Source of the DNA: Fratercula arctica
Lineage: Eukaryota; Chordata; Aves; Charadriiformes; Alcidae
DNA: 64,000 nt
Direction: 5' to 3'
Assembly: GCA_947846985.1 (NCBI GenBank)
Contig: CANTUZ010000003.1
Coordinates: 53,232,096-53,296,095 of the forward strand
How positions within the stretch are numbered: the first letter of the stretch is position 1; every line of letters starts with the position of its first letter. Position numbers and translations under genes: made by a program. The notes beneath the pieces were generated by a model. It saw only the letters and a list, made by a program, of their open reading frames with translations, was not told the origin of the DNA and did no database searches. Of the stretch, positions 24,301 through 39,100 are shown one piece after another.

Positions 24301-27300
24301 GTTGAAGTTACCAACTTCAGCATAACTTTTAATGCGAGCATTTTTGGGGTGTTTAGAATATATACTAAAGTGCATCTTTCCTCTTTCATTTTTAAATATC
24401 AAGTAAATATCAATATTAAATACCAACGTCTGTAAACAACTTGCTGCCTAGTGCTGCAGTTGCAGTCAATCACTTTCTCTGTCAAGACTGAGGAGGCTGA
24501 TGATAATCCTTACAAAGGTATTTGAATTTGACCCACTTAAAAAGTCCGGGCTAAGTCTAGTTTCTGATGTGTATAATGAACAGCTAATGAGTTGAAACCC
24601 TTAATCAGTATCCTTTTTCTCCCCTGGCTCCAATGTCACTCAAGTTGGAAGTCATACCACTTCCAACTGGTACCCCAAAACTTTAAAACACTATTTAATT
24701 TGAATTAGAGGGTTTCTTTCATAATTTGGAGTTGGAGTAAAGCTCAATTCACCGTTTCCACTAACAGTGCAACGAAAGCAAGCCCAAAGATGAAAATCAA
24801 GGTTTATATGGAAAAATCCTAAATTTAACAATTTGCCTCCCCTCTGTTTACCTCCCTCCATTCTATCTCAGTTATGCTAACTGAAGTAGGTTAAAAACCA
24901 ATGCAATTTGGTTATTTATCTAAGAGGATCAAAAAAGGAGGCAACTTAGAATAGATGGACTCAAATGTCCTGAAAGGAAACTGAATTAGAGGGAAATTTT
25001 TAATCCTGCAGAGGCAGAAATCAATCTCCAATTTAGGAGTTGACTATTTGAGAATACTACTTTGAAGTTAGTTCATATTAGAACAAAATCCAGAAGTTTG
25101 AAGAACTGAGTGTTCTGTAAAAAGAGCATATAGTGTCTTATACACACAAAATACTAAAGACAAATAAGTCTTAAAGTACCAAAATAGTGAATGGACAAAA
25201 GATGGAGGGGGGAATTGTTGCATTCCCCTGTAAAATAGAATCTTGAAGTAGTGAGGTTGGACTGTGTCTTGCTTCCCTCAGTTCTGTACTGTCCTCCCAG
25301 CTCTTGGTGAATGACATAAGGCTTCTCCAGTTCCCCTTTGAGAAGGGTACTCAGAGGGAGTCACCTCCCTGATACAGAAATCATTTGGTGATGTTTGTGA
25401 AGAGAGAAGAGCTGCAGTTCCTTAGGTTTGATTTAAGCTTTATATCTTTTCTGGGCAAGAGCACAAGACTGAAGTGAAGCTTGAAAACGGCATTCTGTTT
25501 TTGTAGAGATAAGAGGACATTTTTGAGAAATCGGCTGTACAGTGTTGGTGAGCTTGAGATGCAGGACGGAGGCCAGATTTAAATGAACTTTTTCCAGTCT
25601 AGAGGCTTTCTAGTTAAGAGGAAAATACACTAGCACAAAAAGTTTGCTTGTTGCTAGCTCTAAGATTAGAGGATGAGGCTGGCAATTGAGTGCATTCTTG
25701 GCTTTGACTGCTGCAATAAGATCGGTAAAACAGACCAGCCACTGTTTGGGCTGAAGTCTGTATTTGCTCAAATAAGCTGTCTTCCACCTCTTCCACCTTT
25801 CTGTGCACAGGTGAAGAAAAGTGGAAGCTAACTTCTGTTAGACTTCCTCCAGTGGGTGGTCTTAAATTGAGAGGACTGTGAAAGGTATTACCTGCCTCTG
25901 CAAGTTAGGAGAGTATCCTGCAGTTTTAATAACACCAAGCTATAGAAATACTTTGAAAATGCATGAGAAATAATAACTTTATCTCCGCCTTTTTCTACAG
26001 AAGTTAAATGGTAATAAGCTTAGGCTCCAGGGGCATTTATCTCACCCATAAAACATTGTATAGCATTGTAAACCATTGAGGTTATATGCTCAGGAGTGTC
26101 AAAATGTTTGCATTCTATCCTTATTTTACACTTCCACAATATAAAATCCAATGAAACTTGTCATGTTTTAGTTGTTTTAATTTCATTGCAGCAGTAAGCC
26201 TTAGGTTGTGCCCTATAGCAACCACTGGTTTTTCAGTATTAAGGATTTAGAAAAATCCCAGGTGGCAGCATTGGCTCAGATCTGTCTGCAGAATTGTTGA
26301 ACTGTGGCCCAACAGTGAGTGACTATGTTAGGAAAAAAAAAAATAATTTTTTTTTTTTTTTTTCAAAACCTGAGTTTATTGTTATGGCAGTGTTTTGTGA
26401 ATCATAATTTGGGTTAATCTTTGTGTCTGGAACAAAGATTAGGACAGCAATCTAGTTATTCAATGTAAGCATTTTATTCAATGAGGGAAATACTTCTAGC
26501 AATGAACTTGTTGCACTGTGCAACATTGTACCTTGCATTATAATTTTTGTGGTTGATCTCAATATGGCAGAATTCCTGTCATACCAAAATAATTTGGACT
26601 TTATAGTATTTAGTACAGCTGCAGAGGATACCGGTATCAGTATTTGATATTCTAATACATCTTTGTATCTTCCTTAAACTCAAAGCTTGTATTAATACAT
26701 TGGGTTTGTGTCAAATATGTGTTTGTATCTCCGTTTCATTCTGTCTTCACTCATAGGTTCTGGTTCACCAAACAATTCTGATGATGATCAAAAAATGAAT
26801 AATTTTATAGAAAAGGGTACAGTATTTTTCTTTTTTATAGTCTTTATTTTTTTTCTTCAATTCATCCTTTGATACTCTTAGATTGATCTTTTTTTTATTA
26901 AAATATTATTTACAGTGAAGACCAAAAGCAGAAAGTTTTCCAAGATGGTAGCCAATGACATAGGTAGGAACTAGAAAAATTCTGCTCTGTTCCTAATCCA
27001 GTGCCTTATTCTATGCAACACTAACCCAGCAACAAAAGAAAAAACACCAAACAAAACAAAATTAAAATTTTAATGCATTAAGTTATTAATTTCTCATTCT
27101 TTATGCTAATTGGTAATTCTATGGGCTGCTTCGATACTAAATACACTGGGCACAATAATTTTTTAAAAAAATCAAAGATGTTGGTGGTTTAAATTCTCTG
27201 ATCTTACAATTGCACTTCTCTGTTTTCTGGATGGGTGAAATTCTAATGCATACTAAGAGTTCAGTCTATGCAAGTCACAACATTATTCCACTATTTTTGC

Positions 27301-30300
27301 AAAGATACACTTTCTTTGAGAAGATGTGGCTGATTTAATTTCTTTTTATGTGCTGCTTTCATAGCCATGTGGTCAGATTTCCATACGACTATGGCCAAGA
27401 TAGAGGTAGTATCATGTTTTCATTTAAAAATCTGGAGGAGAACTTGATCATATATATAAGTATACCCCATTACTGTTCCAGAACTGTATTTACTTTTCTG
27501 CATCCAACAATGACACAATACCCTACCAGCTCTAGACTTGTGTTGTAACAATTTGGCAACAAAATTGCCTTGGAATATGTTGTATGCAGGTAGATTGAAC
27601 CCTTTTATGATTGGAATGGAAATTAACTCTGCTTCTGACAACTGGGTCATTAAATAAATGAAGGCTAGAGGTTGTATGATTTAACTTTGGGAAAGGGACT
27701 CTTCCTTAACTGGGATATGTTTATTTTCATTTCAGAATCACTGTATAAATGGTTTGGTTTTGTTTTCGTTTAGTATGTTAGTGTATCATTGCAGGAGGAT
27801 TTCGTTTTATCTCTTTAGTCAGATCAAAAGTTTGAAACTACTTTGGATAGTAAAACTGATTGCTAAACTGCTATGTCGTAGATGGCGTTGAAATATAGGT
27901 TAAGACTAGGGAGGGAGAGATTTATTTTCCTGTAGTCTCCCTTTGATTTACTGTTTGGCAATGTAACTTTTATCCTAAGCCATTAAACCCTTTCATCGCA
28001 ATTCAGTAATTAAGAAGAATAATTCAAAATTCAGTGGGATAAATAGGAGTATGATGAAGTAGTCTTTGGACTCTGAGGTATAGAATGAGGAAGAGCAAGG
28101 ATATGCCCTCTGCTCAGTACTGTCTTGAGCCCTCCTTGCAGTGATAACAGAAATGTTAGGGAAGATGAACTCTGAGACAGTGGAAGCCTGAATATAACTC
28201 CAGAAAGCAAATGGCTGTCAATAATATGTCAATTCATCTGTAATGAAAAAAAAAAAAAAACCCCAGTAAATCATTTACATGAGTATTGATTAATATGTTA
28301 TCCTAAAGGAAATTCAGACTAACTAGAAACTTATGTTCAGTTCTAATGAGAAAAACAACACTTAATCTTGTGCATGTTATATTAATTGTCAGTTGATGAG
28401 GTAATGTTTCCCTTTTGTCCCAAAGCAGTCTCTTCTGAATTTAAGACAGCCTATCTTGTGCAAAAAACAGTATAGTGACTTCATTATTTTTTTCACTTTT
28501 TCAAAGAGTAATGTTAAAGTATTAATAAAGTATTAATAATGCTAATGACGATTCTACAGAACTATTAACATCTGTTTCAGCTTGAAACCTTTCAACTTAA
28601 AGTATTGTGAATGTTTTTCACAGCTAAAAAAAGCGAAACATTTATGTGCAAGTAATGCATTCTTTAGGGTGTAAGTTAAATGCAGAGTTAATTGAGACAA
28701 TGCATTTGACGTGTAGTTCATAAGTGTTTCTCAGTCAGTGCATACTGTGATTTGTGTAACTTGAACAGTTTATTGGAACTTTAAAGGAAGTTAATTATGT
28801 CATCTGCATTCTGTTAGTTTTGAGTGGTTTGATGCCGCGAATGGAATAGTTTTTTTTCACTGATATGTTTTCTATACTTCATCTGGCATGTTTGTTCTGC
28901 ATGACTCTTTCTGAACTTACATTCTAAGCTCTTCCACATACGTAAAACACCTCTTCTTCAGTGTAATTGTTGCATGTTTTTGCATTTCATTGTTTTAAAC
29001 TGAATTGCCAACTAAATGTGGACAATGAGTTTTGTAACATGTGTCACTGTCATTAACTTCACTATGTTGTATGAAACAAATTGTTTACCATCGACTGTGT
29101 TCACATGGATGAATTTGTATGTAGCATGGTTGTAGCTCTTCACACTGGCATATAGTGCAGTCATTTCAAGTTCCTTCCATTCATTGTCAAGAAACATAAT
29201 GTCAAATGGACTGTGAAACAGAACAAGAATTATTTACATTGATAATTTCAGTTGCTGTTGATATCACTCCTCTGGTTTTTGTCATATGGGAACAGTGAGT
29301 AAGGGAATACTGCTTGCAAAGTGAGAAGTAATTTCATTTCAGTGATAGGGTTGTAAGGTGGTAATATAATACATGTGCATTAGAAATATGAAGCCATTGT
29401 CAATTTAATCACTTTATGGGAACTTACATAATAGAGACATCTTCATTTCTACAGATTTGTGTTATTAGTGGCAGTATCTGACAGCATCATTCTTGCTTCG
29501 TTAAGATCAAAAATCATCTAAGACTGCAACAATAGCATAAATTTTAAGTAAATGCTTCATGTACCAACATTTCAGCTTTGCCATATATACTGTTACGATC
29601 GGTTATTCTGTGTTTTTTTTTTTTTTTCTAAACACTCAGTTGTGAATGTTTCGTGCTAAGGAATTGGGTAGTAACTCAAGTATAAACCTATTGTGAGTAT
29701 GTTGCTGTTGGGTCACGTTTCCCTTGTATTTGCATCAAAGGGGAACTTTGGAATAGCTGCAATTAACGTGGATACATGAAGATATTTTAACTAACCATTT
29801 CTAGAGATTATAGAACATACTGTGGCCACTATTAAAAGCAGCCATTTCTTTTAGGAATGGCAAATATTTGAAGGTATAAATAATGTGCTGTGAAGTAGTA
29901 CAGAGAAGTGTACTAAATGTACACGCACTTAAAAGGAAGAAGAATTGGTAGGAAGTATTTGATTTCTAAGGCCATGTCACTTTTATAGATAGGTGTTGTG
30001 ATCCAGACTCAGTGGAAGCAAAATCTTAAGGTGTTTTATGTGTGCTTTGGTCAGTTAATTATTTAGCATGAAGAGATATATGTGACTAAATGTATAGCTA
30101 CAAATCAGGTCAGAAGTTAAGAGATATTGTAACATTCGTTTCTGGCAGAAGCTTTTAGTAAAGGTGTACACAAAATATTATAGACTATAGGACCTTCATA
30201 ACTGTTCCAGTAGGCTACATGTCAAATATTTTTCAGGAAAGCTGACTTCATCTATTCTCTCCATTTTATAAATTTAAAAACAGTTGCAAACAATATTAGT

Positions 30301-33300
30301 AGACAGATCTAAGTGGAGTAGCTTTAATTGCAAACTTCTGTTATCCCTGCTGTTACAATGTAACAAAGTTTTCCATGTATGTTACATTCTCAGTGTACAC
30401 CTAAATTTTTCAAACCCTGCTAAAGTCATTGACTGTTAATCCTGTTTTCATGGAATCAAAGCTTAAGATGCTCTTAAGTTCTCATTTTTCCCAATGCCAG
30501 AGTAAGACTGTTTCTTACAGTGTGTTTTTAATAATTTGATCTAATTTTGGATATATCAAGTACATGGTTTTTTACACTCTCTTGTAAAATGATTTTATTA
30601 TTCTTATGTCAAATTTAGAGATTTCAGCATTAATAATCTGTTTCTGTCACCACTACAATATTCAATTCTTTAAGCATCTTGAAATTGGTAATGTAATTTT
30701 TTCACTTCTCTGTAGTTGTCAAATAGAGAATAATTTTGTAATTTTGGTATGTCTAACATTCTACACTGCTTAGTTATTTCTCATGAAATGTTAAATGAAA
30801 TAGGCTTTATGTAAACTGTTTTCTTGTCTGTCAAAACACCAAGATGGCTTTTCTCTTTTATAATCTTTAGGATATTTTTTAAAAGGTTTAGACTGTTTCT
30901 TTAAATAGGGAATGTATGAGAAATCCCTCTTTAACTTTCAAACTAATATGCTAGACATTGTGAAGCATCAGCTCAGGATAACCCACTGCAAATAAAATGT
31001 AACTATTACTTTTAAGCCACAACTTCCTATTGATAGTTCGGTCATGTCTCAGCCTTCAGGTTTTCTTCATTGAATTGGTTGAGTCTGCTATGCTGAAATA
31101 AACATGCTATACCAAGGTAACATGTCATATTTTAATGCCTGCCCCATCAAGCCTGACCTATGGGAAATCTCCAAGAATCCTGAAGGCTCTTTTTGGATGG
31201 TTCTCTAATATTCTACTTTTATATCATATTTATTTATATCTATATATATATTAGCAACAAAAAGAATGTGTGTGTGCCTGTGTATGACTCCAGATTTTTT
31301 AATTTAGAGGAGTATTAAATGTAGGTCTAAACACAGGCAAAGCAGTTGCCTTGAGCAGCACTGTGCCAGTCTGTCTCCTTGTCTCACGCCAGCTGAAGAA
31401 GGGTAGTCTTGGCTGTGAATGCTACAGCAACCACCACCACCACCAAGAGACATATTAAACTGTGATATGACGGCTACTACTTGAGGTCAGCCGCACACAG
31501 CAGGAGCAGTCACCATCACCTTTGCCCTGTTGTACAACTGGAGTAAAAAGCCTGACATTGAGCTCTCTCTGTAGATCTCCATCCTGTCTTTTCTGTTTCT
31601 CAGATGTGTATCTCTTGTGTTGTAGAAGTTGTCTAGCACGTTGCTGTTTTTCATCTGAGGCACAGCAAAACTATTGTAAACCATAAGCCAGATATGAATA
31701 CAAGCAGGATTTTTATACTAAGTAATGTAAGTTAAAAAAGGCTTGGCTGGCGAAATATTCCTATTTTCTTACTGCATCTTTAGGCACTTTTTTCTTTAAA
31801 CACAAGATGGCACTACTGCTACTTAAATAGGTTCTTGTTTCCTATTTACATTTGAATTATTGAGGGTTTTGACATATTAATGTATGTTTTGAAATGTATT
31901 ATTTTGGATAGCACATTCATTCACGATTTCTAGCAATGACATCCTTTTTAACAATTCACGTGTCCTCTTGTCCTATTAATGCGACATAGTTCAGTGTTTG
32001 TAGAAAATGTCTGACAAATTTGTTTTATCAATGTAGTTCATACAGTTGGCCTTTCACTAAGAAACAAAAAGCTAAAACTGTGGATTGACTCTTAGAATCC
32101 AACATGCTTGCCTGTACTTGTTATCTGCTGTCTTACCTGTTTCCTACTATCTTTTTTTTTTTTTTGGTCAGTTTTCTCCAAGTTGTTAAAATTGTGTGTC
32201 AAATGTTTCTATTTGAAAAACCATAAGTCACCTCTCTGGTCTTCAACACGACTAAGTTAACTAAACATTGCTGGTGTTCACACATGGTAAAAGCTGTGAA
32301 AAGCCAAAAATAACTCAAATTATTTTCTGTGTGCATGCTTGAGCTTTTGTTCAGTATCTTGGCTTTTATGATTTACATGCCTAACACAGAAAACAAATCT
32401 TAAGATGAGGAATGCTCATTTTGTAATTCACCATTCCAAATGAGGTTCTGTGATCTCTTTTCAAGCTGATGTAAATTCAAGGTGACAGCAAAACCATGGA
32501 CTCCTGGTCACTAGTGCTGTTTTCTACCACAGTTTTCTGTTTGTATAGCCGAGCTCTGATCTGAGTTTATCTTGTTGAAAACAACCCTTGGCAGAGACTT
32601 CATTTCAATGACTTTTGGCTTTACCATTAAGCTAGGCAGATGCCAGTACCAATGCAAGGATGAGGGTAAAAAACAGGTAGTTGGACTGCCCATTTCAGTT
32701 TCAGCCTGCACTAAAATAAGTTAAAGGGACTAGCATTTCAGCCTGCGAGTAAGTAATTTCAGTTTAATTTGAATAGGACATACTTTGTAACATTGACACA
32801 AGAAGGAAATTAGAAGATTATTTCTGGAGTCTAATTCTCAAATTTTTATAATGTATGACAGGGATAAAACTGTTCAAGTATTCAGATAACTAGCACTTGC
32901 AATATTGATGAGCATAATTGATGATATAATTAAATATTTCACTTTTTGAAGGAGTGGAAATAACTTTAAATCACATGCTGTACTTCAGGATATGTAGAAA
33001 ACAGAATGATCTCTGTTAAAACGATAATTTGAATGAGTTAACTCCACTTTTAGCTGAGAGAAGCAGCAAGATTTGGGCTGCTTAATGACTGGTATCCATT
33101 ACAATGTACTCTAGAATTATGAGGCTATTCTCAACATCTACTTTACGTAGAGAAGTATTACCGTTACACGATAGTGAAGAATTAAATGATACATCAAAAT
33201 TCAGTCATGTGTCTCTGAAATAGATTTAGAGTCTAGCCATGTTCTAGTAGTTAAGCTACATCAAAATTATTCCTTGTCCAGTAATTGTTGAAAGAAAGGT

Positions 33301-36068
33301 GGAAGAGGGTTGTATGGCTACTGGTTTACTAGTGACTTTTATTATAGCAGCATTTGTTAGTATTGTACTGCATTTTAAATGGACCACAAGATTTCCATTC
33401 CTATAAAGAGAATTTTCCAATCAGGGATGGGTTCAAGTGTTATTTCTTACTTCAACAATATGATCAAAATTATACTGTCTTTTGTTTGACAGTGTTGCAA
33501 GTGTTTGTATGCTCCTGCTTTTATAATTATTCTCTGTAATGTCTCAATTCTTCTAAAGTTATGGATTGCATCTCCGATTACTCGGTTTTTTTACACATGT
33601 GCATTAGTGTTTTAGCATAACTAAAAGCTCATCTTTTCTCTATTTTCAATATCCCAGGTTTGATCAGGAAGTAGGGCAGAAGAGCGGACGGGATGTTAAC
33701 TTTATATAAACTTTAGTGCGTATTCTTGCAGTAGCCAAGAGTCTGTATTTTTTCCTCTCACCTGAGGAGATAAAACTTGAGGTTGAGCCAAAGTAAAAGT
33801 CATCCAACCTACCAAGCTTTACCTGAAGCCTGAGGAGAAATGAAGTTTGGCAAAAGTCATAAAATGCTGTATTCAGGGATTATGGTATCTTCCATGTTTT
33901 ACTTTGCATGCCTCCCTTGTGGAAGTGAGGATTTGCTTTAGTTTAAATCCTGTTAAGTACTGCAATTAATGTAATAAGCAATTATATATTAAATATTGGG
34001 AAAGAGGCAAATAAAGGCCAGCAGAATCATGTTTATTCTTTTTAAAAAATAGATATACTTCACTTTTCAGCAAAGATGTCCAGGAAGCTAAGTTTGCCAA
34101 CTGAGTTAAAGCCTGATTTAGGTAAGTTTACATAGTTGATGTTATTTTTCTAAAACTGTTTTACAGAATGCGATGTATGTTAAAGTAAGAGTCCTAAGTT
34201 ATATAAACTATCACAATTTTTATGTTCCACTTATCTGAAGTGTAAAACTAAAATTTTAATTCCGCTCTTTCTGGGGGCTCTCAAGCACAAAATTTCATTG
34301 CTGTCCTCATAAAGTAAGCCTGCAAATCTTGTACATGGCTTATCGCGCTTTCATCAAAATTTTTAGGTATCTGTCACTCACTTTCTCAGTAGTGCTGTGA
34401 TAGCAAAAGCATGAATAAGCAGGTAATGTAAGGAAAACTGCTGCCTGTTTAGGACCATTAGGACCACACTTTAAATTGAAAAATGAAGTATCTTAAGCAT
34501 AATGGCATATGTTGAGGTCCACTCAACAAATAATTGGACATAGTTTTACAAATGTTAATTGTCTTGTGACCACTGTCTCTAAATTGAAATAATATACAGC
34601 TGTTTGAATGGATGACCAGTCTGAGAATTTCATCTTTCTTGAAAAAGCACGGTACCTTTTTATATAAGAAGCAGTTCAGCTGTAAAGTCTGTAGTACTGA
34701 AGGTCACTGTATTGCATAACTAAAACAGCGTATGAATGAGTAGATTTTTTAATTTTAGTACTCTGTCATCCAAAGTTGACTGCCAGCTTGTAGATCAGTT
34801 CCAGCTCCCCTGCCTTGTTCTCTAAAGATGATGGAGGACAGCTGTAGACCTACAGCAGTAGATGCAGCCCAAATGTGAAAGCTGCCTTCTGCCTGCCACA
34901 GCTCGCTTCCCCTCCTGCAGCAGAATTGCTCCAACAACCCCAGCAGAAGACAGGCCAGGATCAGAGTGGCAGCTGCAGAACTGTGTATTTGACAACTCCT
35001 GCTATCAGCAAGGAAAGTGTCCATGGCACTGGGATATCCTGAAACTGAGCTGGACCACCCTAATTAACAATTACAGCTTGCTCCACTCAGAGAAATGTGA
35101 AGTTGGAAAGAACCCTCAGAGATCCTTTAATCCATTCCTATGGCAAGGATCCAGATGTCTGACAATTTAATGTCTCATCTAATCATGAGTCTCCAATAAA
35201 GAAGTTTTTAAAAAAATCCCAGACAGAAAGTTCCAATATTTTATAGTCAGACAAATTTCCTGTTATTTAATCAATCTTCCTTGCTTCCCTGTTAACTTTT
35301 TCTTATCCTTTCCACAATGAACAGGGATAACAAGGGCTCCTTATCTTTGTTAGCTGTCTTTCTATGCTGTTGAAAGCTATCATTGTATCTCTAATCTTCA
35401 TTTTTTGCAGATAGCTTCCTTTTTTTTACAAAATTAAGTTTCTTCTTCAGGTTATGTTGTCTAAATCTAGGATGGCTTCTGTTAATCTCCTCTTGGAATT
35501 TTCCTTCATCTTTCTAAAACTCTCATTCCCAGAACTAGAAGGATTTAACTGTGGCCTTGTTGGCATGAAAGAGCAGAAAAATTTGATTTGTCTTTTCAAC
35601 CTCTGTCCTTCCTTACTATGGTTTAGGGATTATTTCAGTTTAGTGTGAATTTTATCATACTTTGCAAACTGGAATACATTTGTACCTAAATATTATCCAA
35701 TTCATTCAAATTTTGCTGCTGTTTCGCTCCCAGTTCTTTGATAGTAACAAGTACTTATAAGTGTTCTTTTTTTAATGAAGACTGGAGAAAAGAATGCTGA
35801 AATTCTGTCAGCATTTTCCAATCCTGAAAGAATTTCAGCATTTTCTGCATCATTTCATATTTGCTGTTCTTTCTACTAAAATAATGGACTTTTTCGTCAT
35901 CTTACTTCTGCTATGCTCATAAAATAGTTAGTACTTGCTGAATTGTAATAGCCTTTGACTGGTTTTGCTTGACTTAGCATGTGTGTGGATATCTGCACTT
36001 AGATGCCTCATTTTGTTCTGCGTAAAATTCTTCTGGCTTTTCAGGTCTGTAAGTAACTTCCTTAGGCG

Positions 36069-36104
<36 letters not shown>

Positions 36105-39100
36105 ATTTTACTTCTATCTTTTCTCTTACTGGGATAGTTTTTCCATAGTGTTCTTCAGAGCTTGTCAGCTTGCTTGTATTTTTTTTTTTTTTTGTCACTG
36201 ATGTGGCCATATCTACTGGCTCTAGGAGACAGCTGAAATACCTTTCTCCCAAATTCATTATTCTTGTCAGTTTCTCTCCTCTTCCATGGCTCCTTGAAAC
36301 CTACTTTTCCATGATCTTGTTCTTTCAAATTACTTTCCTGTCTTTAGATCTCTCTTCCTCCCTAACAGAATCTAAAGTATGTGCTTCTGTATTTATCCTC
36401 CACTTTGCAAAACAGAAGTTCTCAAATATACTCTAGTCTGCATTATACCATTGCTTTTCAATGTTGTAATCCAGATGATTAAGGTACCATTGCCACTAGG
36501 TCCTGTCCTTTGGTTTAGTTGCTCAAAAGAACCTAAACTTTCCATCCTTCTCATAAAGTGGTTGCATAGTGGGTCATCATGCTGTTATTCCTTCCTCTTC
36601 ATCTGAAACTAATCTGTTAACAAACCATAGATTCTTCCTTGACTTCAGGATAAATAATATGCACTAAAGCAGTTAAACTCTTTTCTCTCAGTTCTCTGTT
36701 CTGAACAAGTTGTCCGCTCTTCACAGTGCCTGTATTGTCTGACAAGTTAATTTTTATGGGGTTTTTCCTGTCCATTCCAATGCTTCTGGAATTTGTACAC
36801 ATGCTCTTGAAATACTTAACGAGATGCAACTCAACAAACTTTATGCATGTTGCAGTTAACGTGTGATTATATTCAGACTGATTAATCCATGTCAGAGTTG
36901 CGAAAGCATTAAGTTAGTAAATACTCAAGCCTGAAGAAACAAGCATCTTAAGAGGTGGTGGTCATTAGAAGAATTATAAAAACAAATAATTTTCATTGTT
37001 TTACTCTGGATTTGACTTTTTTAAATGTGAAAACTTAAGATGTCAACATCTGATTGACCTAGTTTCTTTCTATAATCTGTGTTTTACGCTCAACTTAACT
37101 AAAATTTGCCAGGACAATGATTTTTTTCTATCCTTGTTGGAATGAGACAAGTATCTCCTGAGCAGATTCACGGTTTGTGTTGAGTAGATGTCTGTATTTA
37201 GTCAGTTGAAATCTATTTTGTATGCTTTTCAGATGCATGTTAGATGTTCTTTGTAGAAAGTTTTGCAATAATTTAATGAAATTATCATAGTGATACTTCC
37301 AGAAAGTATGTGCTTAAAGTGTTGTTCTTTAGCTCTTAATCCTGCTTTAAAGATGCCAATTGCATGTGTAACCTACACAAAGATCCAAAACAATAACTTA
37401 ATTTCTTAAAAATCAATATATAAATTGCATGAAACTTTTCCTATTAGGTGTTGTCTTGTGCTAAAGTTCTGGAATGATGAGTTGAGTAAAGCATTAATTT
37501 GTGAATGCACAGATAAATTCAGACATGCTGATGTGTTAAGTATCACCACGTGTACAGACACCACACAGCTAGAATGGAGAAGCATGTTTAATGGTTTGAG
37601 CTTTTTTAATATTAGAATTCATTTTCTGTTACGTGAACCTTATTTGCTAAGCAGTGAGCGAGTCATCCTATGAAGTTTTAGTGCCATTTCTGGCACTACA
37701 GTACAGTATTCAAAATGGAAATCTTCAGCTCTGCATACCAGTGGCAGGTGTCATTTGGTAGCATTTGATGTTTCTCTTACTAAAAGTTTGGGTGTGAGTA
37801 AACAGCCTGTTAGATGTCCTCCATACAGTTTCCTGAAGTGGGACATTATTATTGTGAGTCATTACAGGTTATGTGTTATCATGCTGTCTGGATGTCACTG
37901 TAGTTCTTAAAACTAAAATAGTTCTATTTTCATGGAAGCCAATATTTTTTAATCTGAAAAATGAACTAATTGGCAGAGAGGCTTGTAATTCAGTTTTTTA
38001 AAAGAAGTCCTGTTTGATGGTAACTGTTATTCTCTGTCCTGAGTAGACAGAAGTATACGTAACAATTGTATATGACAATTACCTAATGGCAACCTCCGCA
38101 AAGAAAAATTGGGCGCTTTGTTCAGGATATGGTGTTGAAAACTGGGCCAAAAGGAAATATGACTAAGAAAGAATACAGGAGTAAACATCAATAGAATGAT
38201 AGTATAAACTTCATGCTAAATAACAAAAAAGAAAATTAGAATTCTCTTAATGCCTGCATTTTGCCATTCTTTTTCATTAATACTGATTTATTTTCAGATG
38301 TCAAAGACAACTCTTTCAGTCGATCCCGGAGTTCTAGTGTAACTAGCATTGATAAAGAGTCACGCGAGGCAATTTCAGCTCTTCATTTTTGTGAGACTTT
38401 CACAAGAAAGGCTGATACATCACCTTCCCCATGCCTGTGGGTTGGGACCACACTGGGTACAGTGCTTGTCATTGTACTGAACTTACCCCCAGGAGGAGAG
38501 CAAAGACTTCTTCAGCCAGTTATTGTTTCTCCTAGTGGTATGTACAAAGCAGATGTGCTAAAGTATACTTTGATAGAGTATGGTGGTTGTTCTTTTTTTC
38601 AAAAAACTTTTTCTCAATTATGGATTAATTGAAAGTTAATATATACTTTATTGATTTAGCTACTAAGGTTAGCAGTCTAGATTAGTTACTTCATTACCAG
38701 AGTTTAAGTTGCGAAGTTGAAAATATGATCTCACATAATATAAAAATACCACTTCAATATACTTGCTGAGAAAAGCATGTTTTCTAACCCTAATGTAGTA
38801 CATGGCAAGTGTTAAACAGAAGTGGCAGAACAGATGAGTATTTCAAATGCTCAGTTTATTCTTTTTTCAGTCATGAGGTAGGAAACTTTCAGTTTTCCTG
38901 AATCATGAAAAGGGAGTACAAATTAAGGGTTGTATATTGAACAACTAGCTTTAAATATTAGTCTAAAATATTCCTTTGGATTGCTGTGAGAGGTCTACAA
39001 GACCTTGTTTTTCTGATACACAGGAACTGATTTTGTTGTAATTATGTATTAATGGTTTGCTGAATGTGCTGTTAGGCATAGATTTAGCTTTCCTGCTACC

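Larger units (their letters stand above)
34122..38297 (+). other. STXBP5 intron between exons 13 and 14 (4.2 kb)
   Basis: Contains a GC-richer patch (34750-35080), the ancient CR1-like remnant (35090-35625) and the (TA)n run. From 35700 to 36600 the sequence is pyrimidine-rich and may be further decayed LINE material. The rest is unremarkable. Confidence 0.9.
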
